Assembly (NCBI RefSeq): GCF_003344535.1
Contig: NZ_QPKS01000012.1
Span: forward strand, 1 to 64,000
Direction of reading: 5' to 3'
DNA length: 64,000 nt
DNA from: Exiguobacterium flavidum
GTDB lineage: Bacteria; Bacillota; Bacilli; Exiguobacteriales; Exiguobacteriaceae
Below, piece by piece: positions 32,571 through 40,987 of this stretch. The first letter of the stretch is position 1. Each line of letters starts with the position of its first letter. The translations under genes were made by a program, and so were the position numbers. Below the pieces are notes generated by a model. The model was not told the origin of the DNA, did no database searches, and worked only from the letters and a program-made list of their open reading frames with translations.

Positions 32571-33390
32571 GGCGAAGACGCTTCTGATCCTGACCTTCCT
32601 CATCCTGAACGCCTACCTCGCGATCCAGCTGATCGAGCGGACGACCGAGCCCCGGCTCGTCTCGTCGACGACGTCAACGGTCGCGAGCGTCCTCAAGGAA
32701 CGGAAGATCGACGAGAAGACGCTCCCGAACGCTTCGAAGGAGATCGGCTATCTGACAGGTGAGATCGACACGTCGAGCTTGAAACCGGATGAGGCATCGG
32801 GTCTGTCAGGCGCCGTCACCTCGATCAGGAACAAGGTCGAGTGGAACATCCGGCTTGCGAACCCATATGCCCTCGACACGAAGGCGATGCGGCAGTCGGC
32901 GACGAAGTTCGTCCAGGAAAACGTCAAGCACGGAGCCGAGTACAGCTTCTGGAAGTACGATAAGACACGGGACGAGATGACGTTCGTCCAGACATACCGC
33001 GGACAGCCGCTCTACTCGACGTCCGCAGAAGAGCGGGGGACCGAGGATATGATCGGTCCGTCGCTGCTCGTCATCCAGCTCAGCGACGGCAAGGTCATCA
33101 GCTACAATCAACGGCACTTGACGGAAATCGTCCGCCAGAACCAGGACGTGACGCTCCTGTCGGCGAGCGAGGCGATCGTCCAGCTCTCCGAGAACGGGCA
33201 CTTCCCGCCCTCGAGGAAACTGACCCGGATCGAGCTCGGCTACTTCTGTCTCGCGACGGACGGGACGCAAGCCGTCCAGATCCTGCCGCCGACGTGGCTG
33301 ATCGAGCTCGACTCGGAAGTCTTCTTCGTCAACGCGATCGACGGCGGCGTCCAGACGATCGAGCAGCTCGACGCCGTATCGAAGAAATGA
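32557..33390 (+). CDS. walI: WalRK regulatory protein WalI (YycI)
   Basis: A 277-aa protein with an N-terminal membrane anchor ([19 protein letters not shown]) and an extracellular YycI domain; partner of WalH in controlling WalK. ATG at 32557 has AAGG upstream within the walH 3' end. Follows the conserved walRKHI order. Confidence 0.93.
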   Translation: MDWNKAKTLLILTFLILNAYLAIQLIERTTEPRLVSSTTSTVASVLKERKIDEKTLPNASKEIGYLTGEIDTSSLKPDEASGLSGAVTSIRNKVEWNIRLANPYALDTKAMRQSATKFVQENVKHGAEYSFWKYDKTRDEMTFVQTYRGQPLYSTSAEERGTEDMIGPSLLVIQLSDGKVISYNQRHLTEIVRQNQDVTLLSASEAIVQLSENGHFPPSRKLTRIELGYFCLATDGTQAVQILPPTWLIELDSEVFFVNAIDGGVQTIEQLDAVSKK

Positions 33391-33400
33391 GGAATGTACG

Positions 33401-34192
33401 ATGAGCTTACACTATAGCGTGCTCGCGAGCGGATCGACAGGAAACGCCCTGTACATCGAGACCGAACAGGCGAAGCTCCTCGTCGACGCAGGGCTGACGG
33501 GCAAGGCGCTCCTCGCCCTGTTCGACCAGATCGAGCGGACGCCGCACGGAATCGACGGGTTGTTCGTCACCCACGAGCACTCGGACCATATCAAGGGCGT
33601 CGGCATCGTCGCCCGCAAGTACAACATCCCGATCTATGCGAACGCGAAGACGTGGGAGGCGATGGAGGCGAAGATCGGCAAGATCGATCCGGCCCTGAAG
33701 TTCCACTGGGAGATCGGCGAGCTCAAGCAGTTCGGCGACATCGAGGTCGAGTCGTTCGGCGTCAGCCATGACGCGGCCGAGCCGATGTTCTTCCAGTTCG
33801 CGCACGACGGCAAGCGTCTCGCCCACATCACGGACACGGGCTACGTCTCGGACCGGATGAAGGGCGTCATCCGCGGCGCCGACGCCTACATCTTCGAGAC
33901 GAACCACGACATCGGGATGCTCCAGATGGGCCATTACCCGTGGAGCGTCAAACGACGGATCCTCGGCGACTACGGCCACGTCTCGAACGAGGACGCGGCG
34001 ATCGCGATGAGCGAGGTCATCGATGAACGGACGAAACGGATCCACATGGCCCACTTGAGCAAAGACAACAACATGAAGGAACTCGCGCGGATGAGCGTCA
34101 GCCAGACGCTCGCGAGCCGCGACGTCGACCTGAAGAAGATCCAGCTGCTCGACACGGATCCAATCATCCCGACGCCGCTGATCCGGCTCTGA
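33401..34192 (+). CDS. walJ: WalJ/YycJ metallo-beta-lactamase-fold exonuclease
   Basis: A 263-aa metal-dependent hydrolase with the metal motif [17 protein letters not shown] and HITDTG. Family members (YycJ) have been linked to coordination of cell division with replication and to a 5'-exonuclease activity in mismatch repair. It closes the wal operon, 10 bp after walI. Confidence 0.94.
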   Translation: MSLHYSVLASGSTGNALYIETEQAKLLVDAGLTGKALLALFDQIERTPHGIDGLFVTHEHSDHIKGVGIVARKYNIPIYANAKTWEAMEAKIGKIDPALKFHWEIGELKQFGDIEVESFGVSHDAAEPMFFQFAHDGKRLAHITDTGYVSDRMKGVIRGADAYIFETNHDIGMLQMGHYPWSVKRRILGDYGHVSNEDAAIAMSEVIDERTKRIHMAHLSKDNNMKELARMSVSQTLASRDVDLKKIQLLDTDPIIPTPLIRL

Positions 34193-34220
34193 TTATGGGA
34201 AATCATCAAAGATGCTCAAA

Positions 34221-34261
34221 ATACCCCCACATTTGGCTAACTCGCCGAGTGATGGGGGTAT
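34221..34261. terminator. Inverted repeat between walJ and htrA
   Basis: ATACCCCCA/TGGGGGTAT with a 23-nt loop; no T-run follows, so its termination role is uncertain. Confidence 0.4.
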
Positions 34262-34299
34262 ACTTGTTCTAGGAACCATGCAGATGAGGAGTGAACGCG

Positions 34300-35580
34300 A
34301 TGGATCGACCAGACGAACCAAGAGATCAAGACCCGTATAGAGAGAATCGGGAAGACCCGTACCGGACGGACAGCGGATTCCCGCCGCGCCAGCCGCTCGG
34401 CGGACAGGAAGAGATGGACGAACGGAGACACGAAGAACCGCGCAAACGGGGGGGAGGTCGCGCCTTCTTCCTCGGATTGCTCGGGGGGATATTAGGTGCG
34501 CTCATCCTGATCGGCGCGTTCTATCTCCTGCGCGATCAGATCCTGCCGCAGGCGACGAACGATGCGAAGGTCGAGACGGCTGTGACGACGAGCGCCTCAG
34601 AGGACGACATCGTCGGCGCCGTACAGAAGACGAAGGAGGCGGTCGTCAGCGTGACGAACCTCCAGAGCTCGCTCTTCTCGGGCAACGCCGAGGAGACGGG
34701 GGCAGGATCAGGCGTCATCTACAAGAAGGATGGTGACAAGGCATACGTCGTGACGAACAACCACGTCGTCGAAGGGGCGAGCGAACTGTCGGTGACGCTC
34801 GCTGACGGGACGGCGCTCGACGCGAAACTGCTCGGGGCGGACCCGACGTACGACCTCGCCGTCCTGCAGATCGACTCGAGCAAGGTCAAGCAGGTGATCG
34901 AGCTCGGCGATTCGGACAAGCTTCGGGCGGGCGAGACGGTTCTCGCGATCGGCAACCCGCTCGGCGTCTTCGCGAACTCGGTGACGCGCGGCGTCATCAG
35001 CGCGCAGGAGCGGACGGTGCCGGTCGATACGAACAAGGACGGGCAGGAGGACTTCAACACCGAGGTCATCCAGACGGACGCCGCGATCAACCCGGGTAAC
35101 TCGGGCGGGGCGCTCGTCAATACGAACGGTCAGCTCGTCGGCATCAACTCGATGAAGATCGCGGAAGCGAGCGTCGAAGGGGTCGGCTTCGCGATCCCGG
35201 TCAACGAGGCGCTCCCGGTCATGCGGGACCTCGAGAAGAACGGCGAGGTCGTCCGGCCGCAGCTCGGTGTCCAGATCCGGGACATCAACGAGTTGCCGAG
35301 CGGCTACCTCGAGGAGAAGCTCAACCTGCCTGACGGCGTCAATAACGGATTGCTCGTCGTCGGTCTGACATCGAACAGCGGTGCGGCGGACGCGGGCATG
35401 AAGGAAGGCGATGTCATCGTCCAGGTCAACGACACGAAGATCAACTCGTTCGCAGACCTCAAGAGCGTCCTCTATCGCGAGGCGAAGATCGGGGATGAAG
35501 TGACGGTCATCTTCTACCGCGACGGCAGCAAGGAGCGGGCGAAGGTGAAGCTGTCGGCACAGAACGCGGTCCAGCAGTGA
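34300..35580 (+). CDS. htrA: HtrA-type membrane-anchored serine protease
   Basis: A 426-aa quality-control protease. A charged cytoplasmic N terminus (about 1-50), one membrane segment (about 55-78), a trypsin-like domain with His155, Asp185 and Ser268 (NPGNSGGAL), and one PDZ domain (about 320-420) are in the usual order. The ATG at 34300 has GAGGAG 8 bases upstream. In Bacillus a homologue (yyxA/htrC) also follows walJ. Confidence 0.95.
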   Translation: MDRPDEPRDQDPYRENREDPYRTDSGFPPRQPLGGQEEMDERRHEEPRKRGGGRAFFLGLLGGILGALILIGAFYLLRDQILPQATNDAKVETAVTTSASEDDIVGAVQKTKEAVVSVTNLQSSLFSGNAEETGAGSGVIYKKDGDKAYVVTNNHVVEGASELSVTLADGTALDAKLLGADPTYDLAVLQIDSSKVKQVIELGDSDKLRAGETVLAIGNPLGVFANSVTRGVISAQERTVPVDTNKDGQEDFNTEVIQTDAAINPGNSGGALVNTNGQLVGINSMKIAEASVEGVGFAIPVNEALPVMRDLEKNGEVVRPQLGVQIRDINELPSGYLEEKLNLPDGVNNGLLVVGLTSNSGAADAGMKEGDVIVQVNDTKINSFADLKSVLYREAKIGDEVTVIFYRDGSKERAKVKLSAQNAVQQ

Positions 35581-35636
35581 CATAAGTCAGGACTGCTCAG
35601 ATTTGTGATACAAATAACTGAGGAGCAGTACTTCGA

Positions 35637-35668
35637 GGGACGGCAAAACGCCGTCCTTCTTTTTTGGT
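35637..35668 (+). terminator. Terminator after htrA
   Basis: GGACGGC/GCCGTCC stem with AAAAC loop followed by TTCTTTTTT. Confidence 0.93.
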
Positions 35669-35689
35669 ATACTGAGAGACGGAAAATAC

Positions 35690-35919
35690 TGTGGATAACG
35701 ACAAAAGGAGAGATGGATTGTGGATAAGTATGTATGTTTGGAACATGTGGAACTGGCAATGGACGAGATCGTGGACGAGACGGAAGAATACCCGATTCTT
35801 GAGGAGCTAAACACGGAAGAAAAGAAGACGTGTGAATATTGTCCACAACCTGCCGTATATGTTGTGTCAAGCAAAAAATAAATCTCAACATGTGGATTTG
35901 TGGATAACTCTGTGGATAA
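35690..35919. other. DnaA-box cluster around the CxxH/CxxC gene
   Basis: Four perfect TGTGGATAA boxes in one orientation at 35690, 35719, 35899 and 35911. The second overlaps the start codon of the small gene between them. They lie about 25 kb from oriC. Confidence 0.7.
35720..35881 (+). CDS. Small CxxH/CxxC protein
   Basis: A 53-aa acidic protein with CLEH near the N terminus and CEYC near the C terminus, the pattern of a small zinc-binding CxxH/CxxC family found beside rlmH in Bacilli. Function unknown. GTG start with AAGGAGA 8 bases upstream. A DnaA box covers the start codon, so DnaA binding could affect its expression. Confidence 0.85.
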   Translation: MDKYVCLEHVELAMDEIVDETEEYPILEELNTEEKKTCEYCPQPAVYVVSSKK

Positions 35920-35952
35920 CTCCTGAATTTTCAGTCAGAAAGTGAGAAACTC

Positions 35953-36432
35953 ATGAATATTTCAATTATCACGGTCGGCAAGCTGAAAGAGAAATACTTG
36001 AAACAAGGCATCGCCGAGTACACGAAGCGCCTCGGAGCCTACTGTACGATCAACGAGATCGAGGTGCCGGACGAGAAGGCGCCGGAGCAGCTCAGTGAGG
36101 CCGAGATGCTGCAGGTGAAGAAGAAGGAAGGCGAACGGATCCTTGCGAAAATCGGACCGGACGTCCATGTGATTGCGCTCGCGATCGAAGGCAAACAGCG
36201 GACGAGCGAGCAGTTCGCGAGCGAACTCGATAAACTCGCGACCTACGGCAAGAGCAAGATCGCTTTCGTCATCGGCGGCTCGCTCGGTCTGTCGGAGGAA
36301 GTGATGAAACGCTCGGATGATACGATCTCGTTCTCGAAGATGACGTTCCCGCACCAATTGATGAAGATGGTGCTGTGTGAGCAAATCTACCGGGCGTATC
36401 GAATCAATCGGGGCGAGCCGTATCACAAGTAA
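35953..36432 (+). CDS. rlmH: 23S rRNA (pseudouridine1915-N3)-methyltransferase RlmH
   Basis: A 159-aa SPOUT methyltransferase acting on helix 69 of 23S rRNA in assembled ribosomes. It shows [33 protein letters not shown] and the C-terminal [16 protein letters not shown]. In staphylococci the 3' end of this gene is the SCC integration site; here the AT-richer accessory block begins right after it. Confidence 0.97.
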   Translation: MNISIITVGKLKEKYLKQGIAEYTKRLGAYCTINEIEVPDEKAPEQLSEAEMLQVKKKEGERILAKIGPDVHVIALAIEGKQRTSEQFASELDKLATYGKSKIAFVIGGSLGLSEEVMKRSDDTISFSKMTFPHQLMKMVLCEQIYRAYRINRGEPYHK

Positions 36433-36438
36433 ATGAGG
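36420..36438 (+). repeat. att-like repeat at the 3' end of rlmH
   Basis: GTATCACAAGTAAATGAGG covers the rlmH stop. A related 19-mer at 37599-37617 matches at 15 of 19 positions. Confidence 0.4.
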
Positions 36439-36444
36439 TGTATG

Positions 36445-36480
36445 AAGGCTCTGCAATAGTCGAATTGCAGAGCCTTTATT
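36445..36480 (+). terminator. Terminator after rlmH
   Basis: AAGGCTCTGCAAT/ATTGCAGAGCCTT stem followed by TATT. Confidence 0.92.
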
Positions 36481-36610
36481 GATGAGTCTTAAAGGAGAAA
36501 AGTCTACTTTCATTGCAAGCAAAAAAACAGGCTCAATAGTAACACGAATAAGTTTAGCTCGGTTTATACTACGCTTAACTCATCCTGAATAGAAAGGTTG
36601 GAAAACAAAC

Positions 36611-37546
36611 ATGAATAAACGTAAACTCGGAAATACAGGCATCGAAGTGTCAGAGATCGGTTTTGGAGCGTGGCAGTTAGGTAATGAAAAAGACTGGGGC
36701 AAGATGACAGGTACAGAAGCGATCCATCTAATTAAACAAGCAATGGATGAGGATTGCACGTTTTTTGATACGGCACCAAACTATGGAGCTGGTAAAAGTG
36801 AAGAGCTCATCGGGAAAGCCATTAGAGGAAAACGGGATCAAGTTATCGTCAGCAGCAAAGGTGGACATCATTCAAATGGAGAACTGAACTTTGACCCGAA
36901 ACAATTACGGCTATCTGTCGAAAGTAGTTTAGGCAGATTACAGACCGATTATTTAGACTGCCTCTTATTACATAATCCTCCTTTCTCGACGCTAACTAAT
37001 GAATCCCCGCAGTTTGAGTTACTCGAACAGCTAAAAGCTGAAGGGAAAATTAGAGCCTACGGGGCTTCGGTTGATACGGGGAAAGAAGTGATTGAATTAA
37101 TCAACCATACCGACAGTCAGGTGATCGAGGTCATGTTTAACCTGTTTCATCAAGAACCAGGCGAGTCGATCAAGCTAGCTCATCAACAGGGAGTCGGCAT
37201 CATCGGCAAAATTCCACTCGATTCAGGTTGGTTGACAGGAAAGTATGATCGTCATAGTACATTTAGCGGGATTCGGGACAGATGGAGTGAAGAAGAAATT
37301 CAGAGAAGAGCCCAATTAGTAGAGAAAGTTCGTCTCATTCTTGGAGAAGAAGTTTCGATGGTACAATCGGCTCTCCAGTATATTCTTTCCTTCAAAGAAG
37401 TGTCTACCACCATTCCTGGAGCCAGAAATCTTACGCAGCTACGACATAATCTGTCCGCATCAGAAGGCGAGCTATCGATTAGAGTGTTACATAAGCTCCA
37501 TAAACTATGGGAAGAAGAAATAAGTGATTCGAAGCTACCGTGGTAA
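36611..37546 (+). CDS. Aldo/keto reductase
   Basis: A 311-aa NADPH-dependent reductase of the AKR superfamily (TIM barrel). The tetrad Asp53, Tyr58, Lys83 and His121 is complete (FFDTAPNYGAGKSEELIG, SSKGG, LLLHNP). The C-terminal cofactor loop contains TTIPGARNLTQLRHNLSA. The substrate cannot be inferred. Codon use is AT-richer than the preceding genes, and it lies alone between two att-like repeats, which suggests acquisition. AAAGGTTGGA precedes the ATG. Confidence 0.93.
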   Translation: MNKRKLGNTGIEVSEIGFGAWQLGNEKDWGKMTGTEAIHLIKQAMDEDCTFFDTAPNYGAGKSEELIGKAIRGKRDQVIVSSKGGHHSNGELNFDPKQLRLSVESSLGRLQTDYLDCLLLHNPPFSTLTNESPQFELLEQLKAEGKIRAYGASVDTGKEVIELINHTDSQVIEVMFNLFHQEPGESIKLAHQQGVGIIGKIPLDSGWLTGKYDRHSTFSGIRDRWSEEEIQRRAQLVEKVRLILGEEVSMVQSALQYILSFKEVSTTIPGARNLTQLRHNLSASEGELSIRVLHKLHKLWEEEISDSKLPW

Positions 37547-37598
37547 TTGAAGAAACTCGGCAGGTGTATCGGTCATATCCAATCAATCGAAGTGGAAC

Positions 37599-37617
37599 GC
37601 ATCATAAGTAAGTGCGG
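37599..37617 (+). repeat. Second att-like repeat downstream of the reductase
   Basis: GCATCATAAGTAAGTGCGG resembles the rlmH 3' end (15/19) and the staphylococcal SCC core ...TATCATAAGTGA. Confidence 0.4.
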
Positions 37618-37629
37618 TTTTCCCGCTAA

Positions 37630-37693
37630 AAGAAAAAAACGCGATTGTCCCTAAAGGATTTCATTGATCTCCTTCAGGGACAATTTTGCTTTT
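37630..37693. terminator. Bidirectional terminator
   Basis: ATTGTCCCT.AAAGGA/TCCTT.AGGGACAAT stem with T-rich tails on both strands, between the converging reductase and ECF41 sigma genes. Confidence 0.88.
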
Positions 37694-37769
37694 AATGAAT
37701 CGATTTGTGTTTCTGACACTGATAGCTCTTAACTTGGAATCCTATCAAAAACTCCTGTCTCTATCGCTT

Positions 37770-38633
37770 TCAATGAACAGGTAATTTATCCGGATTCATG
37801 ATGATATACATTTCGACTATTTTTTCATCACGAATGTAAAAGCTGAGAACACTTTGAATCTTCCCATTCATGTAGATCACGACTGCCGGTTGAAGATTGA
37901 CGTTCTTGATTTCAAAGAAGAAGTCTTCCGGGGCCTTCTTCATCACCCCGTACAGCAAGGCGAGGACGCTCGAGACGGATACGATCGGACGCACCGCAGC
38001 TGTGACTTTTCCACCGCCGTCAGAGAACAGGGTCACGTTTTCTGATACCAGGTCTAACAGGACATCCATGTCTTGCATGTTAAACGCTTCTACGAATCGC
38101 TCGATCAGGGACGCGTTTTTTTCAAAGTCCAAGCTTTCACCTTCTACATCGGAGATTTTTTGCTTGGCCCGGCTGAAGATTTTTCGGCAATTGTCTTCTT
38201 TCTTTCTGATCAGGTCCGCGATTTCTGCGTAAGAGAAGTCGAACACCTCCTTAAGCAGGAGGATGGCTCGTTCGTCTGGTGTCAAATGCTCCATCATGCG
38301 CAAATAGGCGATGCTTAATCCTTCTTTCTGCATCAGCATTTCAGAGGGATCGAACGCCTGAACCTTCTCGAGCAATAACGGTTCCGGATTCCACGGACCT
38401 ATATATTGTTCCCTTTTGTGACGTGCAGACTTTAATACATCGAGACAGCGGTTCGTCATCATTTTACAGAGATATGCCTTCTTGAACTCCACGTTGCTCT
38501 TGCTCAATTGGTACGCTTTCAGGAAGGTCTCTTGGACGAGATCTTCTGTTTCGACGACTGAACCTAACATTCGATACCCGATCGAAAACAGCAACGGCCT
38601 AAATTGCTGATACTCTTGCTCCGTGATCTGCAC
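37770..38633 (-). CDS. ECF41-type RNA polymerase sigma factor with SnoaL-like tail
   Basis: A 287-aa sigma factor. Region 2 (LLFSIGYRMLGSVVETEDLVQETFLKAY) and region 4 (HLTPDERAILLLKEVFDFSYAEIADLI) are followed by a SnoaL-like domain (about 170-287) ending in NPDKL, the hallmark of ECF41 factors, where the tail replaces a separate anti-sigma factor and controls activity. GTG start with GAGGAG upstream, overlapping the oxidoreductase gene by 35 bp, so the two are coupled. A matching ECF41 promoter lies upstream of the pair, so autoregulation is likely. The inducing signal is unknown. Confidence 0.92.
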   Translation of the reverse strand: MQITEQEYQQFRPLLFSIGYRMLGSVVETEDLVQETFLKAYQLSKSNVEFKKAYLCKMMTNRCLDVLKSARHKREQYIGPWNPEPLLLEKVQAFDPSEMLMQKEGLSIAYLRMMEHLTPDERAILLLKEVFDFSYAEIADLIRKKEDNCRKIFSRAKQKISDVEGESLDFEKNASLIERFVEAFNMQDMDVLLDLVSENVTLFSDGGGKVTAAVRPIVSVSSVLALLYGVMKKAPEDFFFEIKNVNLQPAVVIYMNGKIQSVLSFYIRDEKIVEMYIIMNPDKLPVH

Positions 38634-39918
38634 GATTTCTCCTCTTCTCCTCTAAAATGACTTCTTCCGCTGCCTGTTTTCCGCTGCTGACGGCTGCATC
38701 TGACAAAATCGAGTGCGGGGAGGCCCAGTCTCCTGCGATATAGACCCCCGGGATTCCTGTTTTGAAACGCTGCAGTTTTTGTTCATCTCCGACTTGGGGC
38801 AAGCGTTGGTTCACCGTGATGTCAGGGATGAAACGTTTTGTGATCATATATTGCTGCCATCCTGGCTGCAGCTGATCTAAGAATCGTTTCAGCTCGTCTT
38901 TGATGCGTTTCTCGTCTACCTGGTCAGCTGGATGATGATATTTGAATACATGGAGCACGACATTCTTCGGGTCGTCTGAAAGGCGGGCATAGGTCGAATG
39001 GACGGAATAGTAGAGGGGATCCGTGATACCCATGGCGAACAGATTGTTTGGGTTAGGAAGCTGCGTTAAAGCTAGATCGAGCGTTGCGCCTCTGACGGCG
39101 ATTATCTCGCCAAGAAATCGTTTCTGATCAAGATGAACGTTGTCATCCAACATCTTGGCGAGCTCCTGAGGACCGGTTGTACAGATTATATACTTCGTGT
39201 GAATGTCTTCGTCGTTAGCCAAGATCAATTTAAAATGATCCTGTTCAAGAGGAACGATCTGTTTGACGGGAGTGCGTGTTCGAACCTGGACGCCTGAGTT
39301 GACTGCCTTGCTGTGCAGTTGATCGATGATCGTCTGCCAGCCTCCGTCTAGATAGAGTACCCCTTTCATCGCCTGTTTCATGCTCGATAACATGACTTTC
39401 GCGCTTGCCGTTTCAGGGGCATTGCAATACGTGGAAAGCCTGCCAAGCACGTGCAGCAACTGCTTGCATCTTTCAGAGTAGGCTACTTGCGTGACCCATT
39501 GCTGAAAGGTTTGCTCTGCTAAATTGTCAGGATTTGTATTCATTACCTTCCATAACACCGCTATCCATTCCATACGTTCTCTAGGGTTCAAGAGACGTGT
39601 CGTAAAAAGTTCCAAAGGCGAAAACGGAGCGGCATATTCGAGGTCGTTTTCAACCAATATTCCGCCGACTTTAGGGGATTTTCCGCTAAGACGAATACCT
39701 AATTCTTCGAGGACGGACTTGGCGATTCCTTTTTTCGCAAGGGCGTGCGGACCTACGTTCAAATACTGCTGCTTGATCTTATTCGTACCCGCCCGTCCTC
39801 CAAGGCGTCCTCCTTTTTCGAGCACCAATATGGATAAATCCGTGCGGGCCAAATAAGTGGCAGCCACATATCCGGCTAGTCCACCACCAACAATGACGAT
39901 GTCCCATTTCTCAGTCAT
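38599..39918 (-). CDS. FAD-dependent oxidoreductase (phytoene desaturase/amine oxidase-like)
   Basis: A 439-aa flavoprotein with the N-terminal dinucleotide-binding motif VIVGGGLAGYVAATYLA, VLEKGGRLGGRAGT and the C-terminal FAD motif GVYIAGDWASPHSILSDAAVSSG. The fold is that of carotenoid desaturases and amine oxidases; no carotenoid genes are near, and the substrate is unknown. ECF41 factors are typically beside a redox gene that they control, and this gene fills that role. AGGAGG precedes the ATG. Confidence 0.88.
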   Translation of the reverse strand: MTEKWDIVIVGGGLAGYVAATYLARTDLSILVLEKGGRLGGRAGTNKIKQQYLNVGPHALAKKGIAKSVLEELGIRLSGKSPKVGGILVENDLEYAAPFSPLELFTTRLLNPRERMEWIAVLWKVMNTNPDNLAEQTFQQWVTQVAYSERCKQLLHVLGRLSTYCNAPETASAKVMLSSMKQAMKGVLYLDGGWQTIIDQLHSKAVNSGVQVRTRTPVKQIVPLEQDHFKLILANDEDIHTKYIICTTGPQELAKMLDDNVHLDQKRFLGEIIAVRGATLDLALTQLPNPNNLFAMGITDPLYYSVHSTYARLSDDPKNVVLHVFKYHHPADQVDEKRIKDELKRFLDQLQPGWQQYMITKRFIPDITVNQRLPQVGDEQKLQRFKTGIPGVYIAGDWASPHSILSDAAVSSGKQAAEEVILEEKRRNRADHGARVSAI

Positions 39919-39951
39919 ATGATGACCTCCTTAAGTTCTTTTACAACTTAA

Positions 39952-39978
39952 GACGACAGAGGATCGATGGATGTGACA
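39952..39978 (-). promoter_or_regulatory. ECF41-type promoter
   Basis: On the minus strand TGTCACA-N16-CGTC, 34 bp upstream of the oxidoreductase start, identical to the motif described for ECF41 target promoters. Confidence 0.85.
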
Positions 39979-40141
39979 TGGTTTTGATTGCTTGCGAGAA
40001 AATATATAAACATTTATAGAGAATGAGGATGCTTTCCGAAAAATCTATCTCGTTAAATCGAAATTCATATAATACTACAAAGGATAAAAATGTATAATAG
40101 GTAAAGGATAAAAATTACATATTTCGTGAGGAGATACGAAT

Positions 40142-40735
40142 TTGAAAAAACTGATGGCAACGATTGTAGTTGTGGTATTGACGGTCGTGATAGCGGGTGC
40201 AGTCATTTGGTCTCAAATGAAGCCGCTTGGAGTCACCACAAGTAAGAGCTCCAGTACCTCTTTAGTGCAGGATAGAATATTGGAACTGTCAGAGCTCGCA
40301 ACGCTGAAGTACGAGTACAGCGAAGTCATCGTAAGTCGCACTGATAGGAAGGTCCCTATGACAGATATTAAGTTTGCTGAAGCGATCAAGCTCATTAGGT
40401 ATTCCGGTTATCTGAAGGCAGGGACTGACCTTTCGAAAATTAAGTTATCGTATGATGAGACGGATGACCGTATGTCAGTTCGAGTTCCGAAATCCGAAAT
40501 ACTGGATAATGTGGCTGAGACCGAAAAGGCGAAAGTGGAGGACGTTAAAGGTAGTATTTTGTCTGACTATCCCTCTCAGACGATTTTCGATGAAATAAAC
40601 ACCAATAAAGAAAAGATGGAAAAGAAGAAAATCAGCCAAGGATTTTTAGACGAAGCGGATCAAGCGACAGAGAAATTATTGACTTCTTTCTTGAACTCAA
40701 ATGGATATAAAGACGTTGTGATCGAGTTTTATTAA
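40142..40735 (+). CDS. DUF4230-domain exported or membrane-anchored protein
   Basis: A 197-aa protein with an uncleaved N-terminal membrane segment (about 5-24) and an extracytoplasmic DUF4230 domain (about 40-190; LATLKYEYSEVIVS, LKAGTDLSKIKLSYDETDD, VPKSEILDN). Function unknown. TTG start with GAGGAGA upstream. A TATAAT at 40093 may be its -10, and the 13-mer AAAGGATAAAAAT occurs twice in the leader. AT-richer than core genes. A terminator at 40882 separates it from the AAA+ operon. Confidence 0.75.
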   Translation: MKKLMATIVVVVLTVVIAGAVIWSQMKPLGVTTSKSSSTSLVQDRILELSELATLKYEYSEVIVSRTDRKVPMTDIKFAEAIKLIRYSGYLKAGTDLSKIKLSYDETDDRMSVRVPKSEILDNVAETEKAKVEDVKGSILSDYPSQTIFDEINTNKEKMEKKKISQGFLDEADQATEKLLTSFLNSNGYKDVVIEFY

Positions 40736-40881
40736 TGTGACCTGATTTCCTTGAACAGTTCCATAGGTTCATTGAATCTCATGCCAAAGGGGAAATATGC
40801 ATTGAGGATGTAGATTTTCTATTCTGTTTCCTGCCGCATTAAGACATTCTAAGCTTTAACGATGATTTATTTTGTTTTTAT

Positions 40882-40916
40882 AAGACAGCCGTTCAATCGT
40901 GCTGTCTTTTGTTTTG
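40882..40916 (+). terminator. Terminator upstream of the AAA+ operon
   Basis: AAGACAGC/GCTGTCTT stem followed by TTGTTTTG. Confidence 0.75.
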
Positions 40917-40987
40917 TCTAATTTAGTTGTAATTGCTATATATTGGTTTAAAATTGAAGATAAAATACATGTTAGGTGGGGTGTGTA

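Noticed and set aside
40079-40117. Repeated AAAGGATAAAAAT before the DUF4230 gene as an operator
   Set aside because: The two copies lie in an A-rich leader where short A-rich repeats are expected by chance; noted only in the gene entry.
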